From Thiomicrorhabdus sp. 6S3-12 (lineage in GTDB: Bacteria; Pseudomonadota; Gammaproteobacteria; Thiomicrospirales; Thiomicrospiraceae), in assembly GCF_017571475.1 (NCBI RefSeq), contig NZ_JAGETW010000001.1:186001-250000 (forward strand): a DNA stretch of 64,000 bases, written 5' to 3'. The notes under the pieces were generated by a model, which was not told the origin of the DNA, searched no databases, and saw only the letters and a list, made by a program, of their open reading frames with translations. Made by a program: the position numbers and the translations under genes. Below, piece after piece: positions 17,211-26,323 of the stretch. Positions within the stretch are counted from its first letter, which is position 1. Each line of letters opens with the position of its first letter.

Positions 17211-18920
17211 TTAAAACAAAAAGTAGCGCTGAGCCAGAGGCAGCTGATCGAAAGGCTCGCAAATGATCAATTCGCCATCCACCCTCACCTCATAGGTTTC
17301 CGGATCAACCGTAATGTTCGGCATCAGATCATTCAGCACCATATCCTTCTTACGGATATTGCGCGTATTACGCACAGGCTTGACGATCTTTTGCAGCTTC
17401 AATTTATCCGCAATTCCGTCCTCATAAGCCGTCTGCGAGACAAACGTAATCGAGGTATTACTCATCGAAGGCCCTTGAGCGGCAAACATCCCTCTATAAT
17501 GAACCGGCTGAGGCGTCGGGATCGAGGCATTGATATCTCCCATCGGCGCTGCGGCAATCATGCCACCCTTGATAATCATTGAAGGCTTGGCGCCGAAAAA
17601 AGCCGGTTTCCACAGCACCAGATCGGCAAACTTTCCGACTTCGATCGAGCCGACATAATCGGCAATACCGTGGGTGATAGCCGGGTTGATAGTGTATTTC
17701 GCGACATACCGCTTGGCTCGGAAGTTATCGCAATCCGCTCCCTCATCTTCCGGAAGAGCGCCTCTCTGAACCTTCATCTTGTGCGCCGTCTGCCAGGTAC
17801 GGGTAACCACCTCCCCGACACGCCCCATCGCCTGCGAATCGGAGGAGATCATCGAAAAAGCCCCCAGATCATGCAAAATATCTTCGGCAGCAATGGTTTC
17901 GCGGCGAATCCTGGACTCGGCAAAAGCGACATCTTCGACAATATTCGGATCAAGGTGATGGCACACCATCAACATATCGAGGTGTTCGTCAATCGTATTC
18001 ACTGTAAACGGGCGCGTCGGATTAGTTGAGGAAGGCAAGACATTCGGCAGCTTACAGGCCACGATAATATCCGGGGCGTGCCCGCCTCCGGCACCTTCTG
18101 TATGATAAGTATGGATAACACGATCTTTCAGGGCAGCGATCGTCTCTTCGACAAAACCGGATTCGTTCAAAGTATCCGTATGAATCGCAACCTGTATATC
18201 GTAGTCTTCGGCAACCGACAGACAGTTATCGATAGCCGCCGGCGTACTTCCCCAATCCTCATGCAGTTTCAGTCCGATGGCACCGGCTTCCACCTGCTCA
18301 ATCAGCGGATCGGGAAGCGACACATTCCCTTTACCGAGAAAACCCAGATTCATTGGAAAAGACTCTGCAGAACGCAGCATCTGATGAAGATACCAAGGGC
18401 CTGGAGTACAGGTCGTCGCATTGGTTCCGGCTGCAGGACCGGTTCCGCCGCCGATCATGGTCGTCACCCCGGACATAAGCGCTTCTTCGATCTGTTGCGG
18501 ACAGATAAAGTGGATATGCGCATCAATACCGCCCGCGGTCAGAATCTGACCTTCACCGGCGATCACTTCCGTTCCGGCACCGATCTCAAAATCCACACCC
18601 GGCTGAACATCCGAATTACCGGCTTTACCGATGGCGGCAATATTTCCGTCCTTAATGCCGACATCAGCTTTCACGATTCCCCAGGTATCCAGAATCAACG
18701 CATTGGTAATAACGGTATCCATAACCCTGTCAGAACAGGCTTGTCCCTGCCCCATGCCGTCGCGAATAACCTTACCGCCGCCAAATTTGACCTCTTCGCC
18801 GTATAAAGTGTAGTCCTGCTCGACCTTGATCCACAGTTCGGTATCGCCCAGACGCACCTTGTCGCCGACAGTCGGGCCATACATCTCACTGTAAGCTTTT
18901 CGATCCAATTTATAACTCAT
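17211..18920 (-). CDS. ureC: Urease subunit alpha (catalytic)
   Basis: UreC is the dinickel catalytic subunit splitting urea into ammonia and carbamate. The 569 residues carry all active-site elements: HIH (H135/H137), the carbamylated lysine K218 in [29 protein letters not shown], the flap MVCHHLDP and the nickel-ligating Asp in SSDSQAMGR. It is intact and full length. The start overlaps ureB by four bases. Confidence 0.98.
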   Translation of the reverse strand: MSYKLDRKAYSEMYGPTVGDKVRLGDTELWIKVEQDYTLYGEEVKFGGGKVIRDGMGQGQACSDRVMDTVITNALILDTWGIVKADVGIKDGNIAAIGKAGNSDVQPGVDFEIGAGTEVIAGEGQILTAGGIDAHIHFICPQQIEEALMSGVTTMIGGGTGPAAGTNATTCTPGPWYLHQMLRSAESFPMNLGFLGKGNVSLPDPLIEQVEAGAIGLKLHEDWGSTPAAIDNCLSVAEDYDIQVAIHTDTLNESGFVEETIAALKDRVIHTYHTEGAGGGHAPDIIVACKLPNVLPSSTNPTRPFTVNTIDEHLDMLMVCHHLDPNIVEDVAFAESRIRRETIAAEDILHDLGAFSMISSDSQAMGRVGEVVTRTWQTAHKMKVQRGALPEDEGADCDNFRAKRYVAKYTINPAITHGIADYVGSIEVGKFADLVLWKPAFFGAKPSMIIKGGMIAAAPMGDINASIPTPQPVHYRGMFAAQGPSMSNTSITFVSQTAYEDGIADKLKLQKIVKPVRNTRNIRKKDMVLNDLMPNITVDPETYEVRVDGELIICEPFDQLPLAQRYFLF

Positions 18921-19234
18921 GCATCCTCCCCAAGCGGTCCCATGACTTTCTGTTGAAAACCGTAAACTTTGCGTTTACCGCCAATGGCAACCAACTCGAC
19001 TTTGCGAACCTGCCCCGGTTCGAATCGAACCGCAGTCCCTGCCGGTATATTCAAGCGAAACCCCTTCGCCATTTCCCGCTCGAACTGCAACGCCGGATTC
19101 ACTTCATAAAAATGGTAATGCGACCCCACCTGAACAGGTCGATCTCCCGCATTGGCAATTTCAAGCGTGATCAACTTTCGGTCGACATTCAGCTCGACAT
19201 CGCCTTCGGCAACAACTATTTCTCCCGGAATCAT
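18917..19234 (-). CDS. ureB: Urease subunit beta
   Basis: This structural subunit of the (UreABC)3 urease is 105 residues, with the signature [16 protein letters not shown] at the start and [16 protein letters not shown] in the middle. It overlaps ureC by four bases and follows ureA by 9. Confidence 0.97.
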   Translation of the reverse strand: MIPGEIVVAEGDVELNVDRKLITLEIANAGDRPVQVGSHYHFYEVNPALQFEREMAKGFRLNIPAGTAVRFEPGQVRKVELVAIGGKRKVYGFQQKVMGPLGEDA

Positions 19235-19243
19235 TTCGACCTC

Positions 19244-19546
19244 CTATACGATTGGCTGATGCACGGTAACAAGCTTGGTTCCGTCCGGAAAGGTCGCTTC
19301 TACCTGCACTTCATCGATCATCTCGGGCACACCGTCCATGACCTGTTCCCGGCTAAGAACCGTGGTTCCAAAATCCATCAGCTCGGCAACGGTTCGTCCA
19401 TCTCTGGCCCCTTCCAATATCGCACAGCTAATCAGCGCGATCGCTTCCGGGTAGTTCAACTTCAGGCCGCGGGCGAGCCTGCGTTCTGCAACCAGACCTG
19501 CCGTAAACAGCAACAACTTATCTTTTTCTCTCGGTAAAAGCTCCAC
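19244..19546 (-). CDS. ureA: Urease subunit gamma
   Basis: The smallest urease structural subunit is 100 residues. It begins [17 protein letters not shown] and contains [12 protein letters not shown] and [20 protein letters not shown], all diagnostic. Separate ureA and ureB genes are the usual bacterial arrangement. Confidence 0.97.
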   Translation of the reverse strand: MELLPREKDKLLLFTAGLVAERRLARGLKLNYPEAIALISCAILEGARDGRTVAELMDFGTTVLSREQVMDGVPEMIDEVQVEATFPDGTKLVTVHQPIV

Positions 19547-19583
19547 TCCGCCTCCTTGTAACCTTACTTAACGAATACCGACC

Positions 19584-20423
19584 CTAAGTCTTCCAAATTC
19601 TCGGATAGACTGGAGGAACGCCAATAATTAAAGACCTTGAAATCTCCCAAGCGCGAATCAAACGGTTTTTCAAATCATCGAGATCGCAATCCAATGTTCG
19701 TAAAACCAACACCTCATCGACCAGTGAAATGCCGCACCTATCCGACCACGGCTCCTCAAGCAGCAGCGCCCTGATTTTTTTAAGAACGTTTTTATCCGCA
19801 TGATAAAAAAGCATGGTCGCCATCAGCGTCTGCGCGGCAAGGGAAAAAGGACTGCTTAAAAGCTCCGACTGACCCGAAAATACAAACCGGTCGATAAAAA
19901 TCGGCTCTTTATGCAAATTGACAGTCAAACTCTGCACAAGATGACCGTTCTCGAATGTTTCTTGCATGGCCGGACGACCCAGGCCGACGATATCCCAGGC
20001 AATCAACCGGCAATCTGTATCGTGCAAATTAAAGACCAGAGTGTTTTTGACACTGGAACGATCGAAAAACAGGGTTTCCTGAGGCAGCCACTCAAGCTCA
20101 CAACCACCCGACACTTCGATCGTTTGCGATTGACAGGCTGTTTTGCCCAGACTCCGATAGAATTTCGTTGCCGCAGGCGTACTGATCAACGCTTTGGAGT
20201 CGGGCTGCATATCGACATTTAAAGACAGCTGATCTCCGGCAACAACACCGCCCGGCGGATGAATAACCAGAATCGTCGGCCGATCATCTTCCTGATAATA
20301 AGGCCTTTGCAGCACAAGAGGACCAAAGTGTTTCTTATCTTTTACAACGGTTTTATTCCATCGGTTGACCAATGAAAAAGATAAAAAACCTTTCCATCCC
20401 TGATTCAGTGAGGTATTAATCAT
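19584..20423 (-). CDS. ureD: Urease accessory protein UreD
   Basis: UreD binds apo-urease and forms the nickel passage with UreF and UreG. The 279-residue protein has the family features ILVIHPPGGVVAGDQLSLNV and TPAATKFYRS. It is the first urease gene, in the standard order ureDABCEFG, 37 bases before ureA. A weak terminator lies between it and the upstream porin gene, so it may be transcribed by read-through from the porin promoter or from its own. Confidence 0.95.
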   Translation of the reverse strand: MINTSLNQGWKGFLSFSLVNRWNKTVVKDKKHFGPLVLQRPYYQEDDRPTILVIHPPGGVVAGDQLSLNVDMQPDSKALISTPAATKFYRSLGKTACQSQTIEVSGGCELEWLPQETLFFDRSSVKNTLVFNLHDTDCRLIAWDIVGLGRPAMQETFENGHLVQSLTVNLHKEPIFIDRFVFSGQSELLSSPFSLAAQTLMATMLFYHADKNVLKKIRALLLEEPWSDRCGISLVDEVLVLRTLDCDLDDLKNRLIRAWEISRSLIIGVPPVYPRIWKT

Positions 20424-20427
20424 TTTG

Positions 20428-20460
20428 AATAAAAAAAGGAGCCGCAGCCCCTTTTTTCCT
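20428..20460 (-). terminator. Partial terminator between porin gene and ureD
   Basis: On the minus strand a short GGGGC/GCTCC stem is extended by an A-run/T-run pairing and followed by a T tract. It could reduce but not abolish read-through from the porin into the urease genes. Confidence 0.6.
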
Positions 20461-20484
20461 TAACTAGGCTGACCAAAAGTCAGA

Positions 20485-21165
20485 TTAGAAAGTAAAGCCG
20501 TAAGTAAGCTGAAGTAGAGGCTTCTCTAGTGCAGTATCGTCTACCGCATCACCGAACGCCTTGCTCAGTTTGAAGCTTAGGTTATCAGTTGCTGCATAGC
20601 TGATGTTTACATCGCTGTATTCAGCTGCATCGTTATCAGACAGAGTGGTACCGTAGTGAAGACCGATTGCACCCATTCCGTAGTCCAAAGAAATGTACTT
20701 GTAGTTATCTGCATCATCAGTCTCTGTATTGATATATGCAGTTGCAGAGAAATCTTTATAACCTAGACCAAGAACATATTCAGAGATCAAGTTCCCGTCG
20801 TCGCGATCATAGCTTGAACCACCTGCTGCAGGATAGAAATAAGCTGCATAACCGATATTCAAAGAAACATCACCAAAAGTTGGTGCATAACCACCGTAAA
20901 CATCAAATTCAGTACTTCCTGAAGCACCTTCAGAAGAAGTCCAAGTACCTAGATACAAACCTGATTCATGAGAATAATCGGCTCCACCAAAAACAGTACC
21001 AGCACTCTCACTGATCTGCAGACCACGCCACAGATACATGTTACTTACTGCTGCGTTATAAGAAATCTCACCCGCTTGAACTGATGCAGGCGTTACTGCC
21101 ATAGCTGCAGAACCAGCAACAGCAAGTGACAGAAGAAGTGGTTTTAGTTGTAGTGATTTTTTCAT
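20485..21165 (-). CDS. TorF-family outer-membrane porin
   Basis: The 226-residue protein begins with a typical signal peptide ending AGEISYNAAVSNMYLWRG. This start, plus alternating beta-strand segments and a terminal aromatic (YGFTF), fits the TorF/Gcw_chp putative porin family (18-20 kDa beta barrels). It sits directly upstream of the urease operon on the same strand. In Methylophilus a porin (FmdC) is part of the amide gene cluster, so passage of urea or amides across the outer membrane is a reasonable guess. NtrC-like half-sites upstream support nitrogen control. Confidence 0.8.
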   Translation of the reverse strand: MKKSLQLKPLLLSLAVAGSAAMAVTPASVQAGEISYNAAVSNMYLWRGLQISESAGTVFGGADYSHESGLYLGTWTSSEGASGSTEFDVYGGYAPTFGDVSLNIGYAAYFYPAAGGSSYDRDDGNLISEYVLGLGYKDFSATAYINTETDDADNYKYISLDYGMGAIGLHYGTTLSDNDAAEYSDVNISYAATDNLSFKLSKAFGDAVDDTALEKPLLQLTYGFTF

Positions 21166-21440
21166 CTATTAAATCTCCAAGACGGGTTTGAGTTGTTATA
21201 AAAAAAGCAAATTAATTTCACAAACCCTATTAACCCGATATAGGCCAAAAAATAAATAAAGCTTATATTTCAATCACTTAAAATTTATTACCAAAAAACA
21301 AGGTTTTTACCACCCTGAATAGAGCACCAAAAAAGAACACAAAAAGAAAACACTTGGTGCAATATGAATTCGCTTCAATCCACTACAAAGTCGGATCCAA
21401 AGTGTTGTGAATTGACCGTATTTGCTCCGCCCTAAAACAA
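21166..21440 (-). promoter_or_regulatory. Porin/urease upstream region with possible nitrogen-control elements
   Basis: No gene is visible. GCACCAA (21324-21330) and TTGGTGC (21354-21360) form a 7-base inverted repeat and resemble separated NtrC half-sites. Nearer the gene, minus-strand GTGAAATTAATTTGCT (21206-21221) has a good -12 (TTTGCT) but TG instead of GG at -24, so it is only a weak sigma-54 candidate. Confidence 0.35.
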
Positions 21441-21470
21441 AAAAGCCTCCGGTAACCACCGGAGGCTTTT
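21441..21470 (-). terminator. Strong terminator downstream of cysQ
   Basis: A perfect 13-base stem AAAAGCCTCCGGT / ACCGGAGGCTTTT has a 4-base loop and A and T runs. It serves cysQ on the minus strand and isolates the porin/urease promoter region. Confidence 0.93.
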
Positions 21471-21497
21471 TCAACAACAACGCATAACTTTAGCGCT

Positions 21498-22379
21498 TTA
21501 CATAACTTCGGGAATGGCCGGCCACGGGTAATCTTTCTGGCAAACCGAAATAAAGAAAGGATTTAACAGAGTCGGTGTCTGCACATATTCCAGAGGATGA
21601 CCGGCGGCATTTAACACAGCCCCTCCGGCAGCCTCGAGAATGGCTTGCGATGCCGCCGTATCCCACAGAGAGGTCGGACCGAAACGGGGATAGACATGCG
21701 CCTTGCCTTCCGCAACCAGGCAGGTTTTTAACGCCGAACCCATTTTAACGGTTTCATTGCTGCCCAACTCCGCCATGAATTGCTGGGTTCGTCCTCCGTG
21801 GCGACGGCTGACGGCGACCTTAGTCACCTCTTCCTCACTTAGGCGAGCCGCTTTGATTGGCTCGGCTGCAGACAACAGACTATCCACATTCAGCTTGTCC
21901 AGATCCAGCTGATAAATATCCAGCGGCAGTTTATAAGCGGTCTCCTCATCACGAAGCGCATAATAAAGCGTTCCCACTTCCGGGCCGAATACCACGCCAA
22001 GGACGGGATGATGCCCGACAATCAAAGCAATATTCACGCTGTATTCGCCGGTACCGGCAATAAACTCTTTGGTTCCATCCAGTGGATCGACCAGCCAGAA
22101 CACCGGCCAGTTACGTCGCTCCTCGAACGGAAAACGGGAAACACTTTCTTCGGTCACCAAAGGGATATCCGGAGTCAGTTTCTGCAAGGCTTGAAAAATC
22201 AGATTGTCGGCATGGCGATCGACTTCGGTGACCGGGGTTCCATCCTTTTTATGCTCGATATCCAATTCCCGGTTATCCCGGTACATTCTGGAAATTTCCA
22301 AACCGGCATTCAAAGCAATCCGACACACTTCCGGAAGCCATTCTTGAAGCTGGTTCAGCGGAATCGAATCCTGTTGCAT
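21498..22379 (-). CDS. cysQ: 3'(2'),5'-bisphosphate nucleotidase
   Basis: CysQ dephosphorylates 3'-phosphoadenosine 5'-phosphate to AMP, relieving toxicity from sulfate assimilation. The 293 residues belong to the inositol monophosphatase fold with metal-binding motifs EESVSRF, DPLDGTKEF and C-terminal WDTAASQAILEAAGG. It is immediately downstream of nudE, a pairing common in gammaproteobacteria. Confidence 0.93.
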   Translation of the reverse strand: MQQDSIPLNQLQEWLPEVCRIALNAGLEISRMYRDNRELDIEHKKDGTPVTEVDRHADNLIFQALQKLTPDIPLVTEESVSRFPFEERRNWPVFWLVDPLDGTKEFIAGTGEYSVNIALIVGHHPVLGVVFGPEVGTLYYALRDEETAYKLPLDIYQLDLDKLNVDSLLSAAEPIKAARLSEEEVTKVAVSRRHGGRTQQFMAELGSNETVKMGSALKTCLVAEGKAHVYPRFGPTSLWDTAASQAILEAAGGAVLNAAGHPLEYVQTPTLLNPFFISVCQKDYPWPAIPEVM

Positions 22380-22928
22380 TTAAATTTTCCCCAAATGTTT
22401 CAGAACCAATAAAAGTGCCGCATAAGCGCGCCCTTCGGAAAAATCCGGATGGGCAACCAGTTCCTGCCAGTCATCCAGATGCCACGGAACGACTTCCAAC
22501 GGTTCCGGTTCATCGCCCGGCGCTTCGGAAGGATGAAGGTCGGTGGCCAACACTATATGTGTCTGGTGCGTCATATAACCGGCCGCCAGACTGACGCTGT
22601 CCAGCAATTCAACCCTTTTCGGCAGATGACTGATCTCTTCCTGGCTTTCTCTAATCGCAGCCTCTTTCCAGCCTTCGCCAGGATCGATCTTGCCTTTTGG
22701 GAAACCGAGTTCATAACGTCCGACACCGGCGCCAAACTCGCGGATCAACAGTAAAGTACCGTCTTCCAGTACCGGCACGATCAACACCGCTCCGCCACCG
22801 CCGGCAAGCAGGCGTTCATAGACTACCTCTGCGCCGTTCGAAAACGCCAGATGCTGCGATTGAACGGTAAAAATCCGCGACTTGGCCGCGATTTTTTCCG
22901 CTAGAATAGAGGGCAGTTTTTGACTCAT
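22380..22928 (-). CDS. nudE: ADP-sugar/nucleoside diphosphate-linked Nudix hydrolase NudE
   Basis: NudE hydrolyses ADP-ribose, NADH and diadenosine compounds. The 182 residues contain a complete Nudix box, GKIDPGEGWKEAAIRESQEE followed by IS. It is adjacent to cysQ and divergent from yrfG; nudE and yrfG are also close neighbours in E. coli, which supports the orthology. Confidence 0.9.
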   Translation of the reverse strand: MSQKLPSILAEKIAAKSRIFTVQSQHLAFSNGAEVVYERLLAGGGGAVLIVPVLEDGTLLLIREFGAGVGRYELGFPKGKIDPGEGWKEAAIRESQEEISHLPKRVELLDSVSLAAGYMTHQTHIVLATDLHPSEAPGDEPEPLEVVPWHLDDWQELVAHPDFSEGRAYAALLLVLKHLGKI

Positions 22929-22994
22929 ACAACCTCATCAGGCTTTTGATATTAACGATCAAATAATCATACGCTAAAGGGGAAAGGCTTGCCA

Positions 22995-23645
22995 ATGAAC
23001 TGGAATCAGATCGACACCGTTTTGCTGGATATGGATGGCACTTTGCTGGATCTGCACTTCGATTATCACTTTTGGATGGAAAGCATGCCCGAAGCCTACG
23101 CACATCAGAACCATCTCTCCATCGAACAGGCCAAAGAGCAGATTCACCAGCAGATTCACTCGCAAACCGGCACCTTGAACTGGTACTGTCTGGACTACTG
23201 GAGCGAGACACTGAAACTCAATATTGCCGAACTCAAGCGGGAATTCAAAGACCAGATCAAAGTTCATCCGGAAGTCATCGACTTTCTGGCTGCTTTGCGC
23301 CGACACGGCAAAACCGTCGTAATGGTCACCAACGCGCACCGCGACAGCCTGGCCATTAAACTCGAGATGACCGAAATTGGTCAATACTTCGACCACCTGA
23401 TCTCGGCGCATGACTTCGGCATCCCCAAAGAAGATATCCGCATCTGGAGCGAGATCCAGCATGTTCAGCCATACGATCCAGAGAGAACGCTACTGATTGA
23501 CGATAACCTGCATGCGCTGCAAACCGCCAAGGAGTATGGTATCGCCTTTCCGCTGTGCGCAACTCATGTCAGCCCGAAACTGGATAAAATCGACCCCCAA
23601 GGCTTTGCGCACTTTGAGAAATACTCGGAAATCATGCCGCGCTGA
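22995..23645 (+). CDS. yrfG: GMP/IMP nucleotidase YrfG (HAD family)
   Basis: This HAD phosphatase hydrolyses purine monophosphates in E. coli. The 216-residue protein has motif I DMDGT (D12/D14), motif II VMVTNA, the Lys of IPKEDIRIW and motif IV LLIDDN, all intact. The ATG at 22995 is preferred over an in-frame TTG at 22989. It is divergent from nudE. Confidence 0.88.
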   Translation: MNWNQIDTVLLDMDGTLLDLHFDYHFWMESMPEAYAHQNHLSIEQAKEQIHQQIHSQTGTLNWYCLDYWSETLKLNIAELKREFKDQIKVHPEVIDFLAALRRHGKTVVMVTNAHRDSLAIKLEMTEIGQYFDHLISAHDFGIPKEDIRIWSEIQHVQPYDPERTLLIDDNLHALQTAKEYGIAFPLCATHVSPKLDKIDPQGFAHFEKYSEIMPR

Positions 23646-23657
23646 ATACAACCTCGT

Positions 23658-24287
23658 TCAGGGGCGGAGAATCAACACCTTTTCGACAACACGATTGCCT
23701 TTGCGCTCGAAAACTTCCTGATCAACGACCTCGATCGAAGAAAAACCGCCGAACAGCTGCCGGACTTCCTGTTCGCTCACTGAAAACGGCGGACCGGCCA
23801 TCGAAGACTGATCGTATTCCATAACCACCATTAAAAACGGTACCCCTTTCGGCAAAATTCGTTGCAGATGCTGTGCATACTCCCGGCGCATCTGCGGCGG
23901 CAGAGCGACAATCGCCGCCCGATCGTAGACCGCGCCGACACCTTTGCAGTCTTCGGCCGTCAAACCGAAAAAATCACCGCACAAAAGCGTCATCTGCTCC
24001 AGTTCATAACCGCAATAGCAATCATGCTGTACCGGCTGAGCCGTCAGGCTGTTTTCCTGCAGAAATTCGTCCAAAGCTTTCTGCGACAGCTCAACACCGA
24101 TGACATCATGCCCTAAGTCACGAAGCCAAAGCATATCCAGCGTTTTTCCGCACAGCGGCACCAACACCTGCTCATCCCCGCGCAAATCCAATCGGGGCCA
24201 AAAGTCCCGTAAAAAACGATTAATCTCTTTCTGATGAAAGCCAACAACTCCGCTTTCCCACATCTCGTGCCAAAAATCCGCCTGCAC
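23658..24287 (-). CDS. tpm: Thiopurine S-methyltransferase (TPMT family)
   Basis: This SAM-dependent methyltransferase of bacterial TPMT type (209 residues) is linked to detoxification of tellurite, selenium and thiol compounds. It has the family start DFWHEMWESGVVGFHQ, the SAM loop LVPLCGKTLDMLWL and YDRAAIVALPPQMRREYA. It is convergent with yrfG. The native substrate is unknown for the bacterial family. Confidence 0.9.
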   Translation of the reverse strand: MQADFWHEMWESGVVGFHQKEINRFLRDFWPRLDLRGDEQVLVPLCGKTLDMLWLRDLGHDVIGVELSQKALDEFLQENSLTAQPVQHDCYCGYELEQMTLLCGDFFGLTAEDCKGVGAVYDRAAIVALPPQMRREYAQHLQRILPKGVPFLMVVMEYDQSSMAGPPFSVSEQEVRQLFGGFSSIEVVDQEVFERKGNRVVEKVLILRP

Positions 24288-24366
24288 TGCGTACTCCCTG
24301 ATAACTTGCTGCGTATGCGTTTATAATAAGCGCGCAAAATTGTGCCATATTTTACAAGGATCGGCG

Positions 24367-24903
24367 ATGGAACAGACGCAAAACGCTAAAAGCTCAAAAC
24401 TCTGGCATAAAGCCTGGTTCAAGAACCTGTTAACGGTTTTGGTTTTCGTCGCCGTCTTTTTGGCATTGCGCCCGTTTATGCAAGGTGACGTCCTCGAAGG
24501 TCAGGCGCCGAAACTGCAACTGACCAGCCTGAACGGACAAACGCTGGACCTGCAGAAAATGAATGCCGAAGGCGAAGTGGTACTGATTCACATCTGGGCT
24601 ACCTGGTGTCCGATCTGCAAATTCAGCCGTGACGGCATTGAGGATATTGCCGCCGATTACAAAGTAATCAGTATTGCCACCCAGTCCGGCGATGACGAGC
24701 AGCTTCTGAGTTATGCCCGCCAGCACGAGATGAACGCCGACTATCTGGTTAACGATCTGGACGGCGCGCTCGCTGCGCAGTTCGGCGCCAAAGCGGTACC
24801 GGCGGATTTTGTCATCACCCCCAGTGGTGAAATCGCTTTTGTCGAAGTCGGGTTGACCAGTTCCATCGGTCTGCGCCTTCGTCTCTGGTGGGCAGGACTC
24901 TAG
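24367..24903 (+). CDS. Membrane-anchored TlpA-like thioredoxin domain protein
   Basis: A 178-residue protein has one N-terminal membrane segment (about 20-36) and a periplasmic thioredoxin fold with active site WCPIC (C81/C84), and the cis-Pro loop in AVPADFVI. It resembles the suppressor-of-copper-sensitivity/TlpA group of protein disulfide oxidoreductases. The ATG at 24367 has AAGGA upstream; an in-frame TTG at 24340 would break the normal N terminus. The next gene follows after 9 bases. Confidence 0.82.
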   Translation: MEQTQNAKSSKLWHKAWFKNLLTVLVFVAVFLALRPFMQGDVLEGQAPKLQLTSLNGQTLDLQKMNAEGEVVLIHIWATWCPICKFSRDGIEDIAADYKVISIATQSGDDEQLLSYARQHEMNADYLVNDLDGALAAQFGAKAVPADFVITPSGEIAFVEVGLTSSIGLRLRLWWAGL

Positions 24904-24912
24904 AGCATTCAT

Positions 24913-25629
24913 ATGAAATTTAACGGCATGATTATCCATACGGCGCGCGACGAGTACGGCCTGGTTCAGGTTGTCGAAAATCGCACTACCCGCAAACTGC
25001 ACTTCGACTCACCTGTCGAGCAAAGCTGCATTTTCCGCAACGCGCCCATGACCTTGAACTTCGAATACCAGCAGAAAATGATCGCGCTGGTCAACGAACA
25101 TTTCCAAGCCCGTAAACAGCCCAAAAACTATCGGGTATTGATGCTCGGCATGGGCGGCGGCACCATGGCGCACCACCTTTATCACAGCCTACCAAATCTG
25201 CAAATGACAATAGTCGAACTGCGCCGGATCGTGATCGATATTGCTTATAAATTTTTCGGTTTGCCGGATGCTCCGGAAATCGAAGCGGTGCAAGCCGATG
25301 CGATTGAGTACATTCAGGAATTAGCCGCAGAGTGCGAAAGCGACGCCATTTTTAAATATGACGCCATTCTGATCGACATCTTCGATTCCGAGGGACTGCC
25401 TTCCGAGCTGAGTTCACACCCCTTTCATCAGGCGATTAGCCGCTGTCTGAAACCCGGCGGCCGACTGATTTTCAACTTATGGAACCGTATCGAAGCAGGC
25501 AGAGAGCGAGAAAATACCGCAGAGAGCGCGGAAGTCCTCGCCTATTGGCAGAACGAAAAAACCCATAAAGCACAAAACCAGTATCTGATGCATTCAACCA
25601 GCAACCTGATTTTGTGCCTGGATTTTTAA
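24913..25629 (+). CDS. Spermidine synthase-like Rossmann methyltransferase-fold protein
   Basis: The 238-residue protein has the SpeE-like core: LMLGMGGGTMAHHLY (nucleotide loop), MTIVELRRIVIDIAYKFF, DAIEYIQE and YDAILIDIFDSEGLP. It is shorter than true polyamine synthases at the N terminus, and the substrate-binding residues cannot be judged. Related proteins are often annotated as spermidine synthase without evidence. It probably shares a transcript with the TlpA-like gene. Function not assigned. Confidence 0.75.
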   Translation: MKFNGMIIHTARDEYGLVQVVENRTTRKLHFDSPVEQSCIFRNAPMTLNFEYQQKMIALVNEHFQARKQPKNYRVLMLGMGGGTMAHHLYHSLPNLQMTIVELRRIVIDIAYKFFGLPDAPEIEAVQADAIEYIQELAAECESDAIFKYDAILIDIFDSEGLPSELSSHPFHQAISRCLKPGGRLIFNLWNRIEAGRERENTAESAEVLAYWQNEKTHKAQNQYLMHSTSNLILCLDF

Positions 25630-25632
25630 TCC

Positions 25633-26199
25633 TCAGTCGTTATCCGACAAACGCTGTCCCGTCATGCGTTTTAAAGTGACGTCCTTATCGATAAAGTGAT
25701 GCTTCAAAGCCCCTGCAATATGCAGAACTACAGCCAAGATAATCAGATTACCGCCCAGCCCGTGCAATGTCTTTCCTAAACCGGCCAGAGTTGCATTCAC
25801 CGCAATAACTTCCTGTGGGTTCTGCGGATCCGGGTTTCTGGCCATTAATTCCAGTCCGAAAAATGGAATGCCGTGACCGCCCAACCCTGACATCATCATG
25901 CCCGAAATCGGCATCAGAACCGTCCCGATAATCAACACCCAGTGAACAACTTTAGACAAAGTGATTTCCAGAGGCTTGTACTCGCGCACCGGCTCCAGCC
26001 AACCGTTTTTCACGCGCCAATAGATACGCCACAAAATGAAGGCCAACAGCAAAACTCCAAACGACTTATGCCACGGATAGAGCGCAAAAACCTCCGCTTC
26101 ATCCATATAAATGCCGGAGGCCAGCATCGCAATCATTCCGAAAGCGACCAGCCAATGAAGAAAAAGAGTCTGTCTGCTGAGTTGTTGTTTTGTATCCAT
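25633..26199 (-). CDS. Cytochrome b561 family protein
   Basis: This 188-residue membrane protein has four spans with paired heme-ligand histidines (LHWLVAF, YPWHKSFG, VVHWVLI, VVLHIAGALKHHF). It resembles the CybB b561, which oxidises quinol or handles superoxide at the membrane. It lies downstream of the Spy-like gene on the same strand, possibly in the same stress operon. Confidence 0.9.
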   Translation of the reverse strand: MDTKQQLSRQTLFLHWLVAFGMIAMLASGIYMDEAEVFALYPWHKSFGVLLLAFILWRIYWRVKNGWLEPVREYKPLEITLSKVVHWVLIIGTVLMPISGMMMSGLGGHGIPFFGLELMARNPDPQNPQEVIAVNATLAGLGKTLHGLGGNLIILAVVLHIAGALKHHFIDKDVTLKRMTGQRLSDND

Positions 26200-26323
26200 T
26201 TAATCCTCCTGGGAGCAGTGAGCTGAAGATAATAAAAAAGCCTTGAATATTTTAGGAAACGGCGGCCACTGAATATGAAACTTTTATTATGCCCGCCTGC
26301 GGCCGCCGGCTAATCATTCCCGC

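Noticed and set aside
17200-17262. Longer N terminus for UreE
   Set aside because: It would overlap ureC by about 50 bases and adds residues absent from UreE; the ATG at 17199 has a good ribosome site.
18078-18806. A 242-codon open frame on the plus strand inside ureC
   Set aside because: It is antisense to the strongly conserved ureC and has no ribosome site or recognisable domain; high GC third positions of ureC create it.
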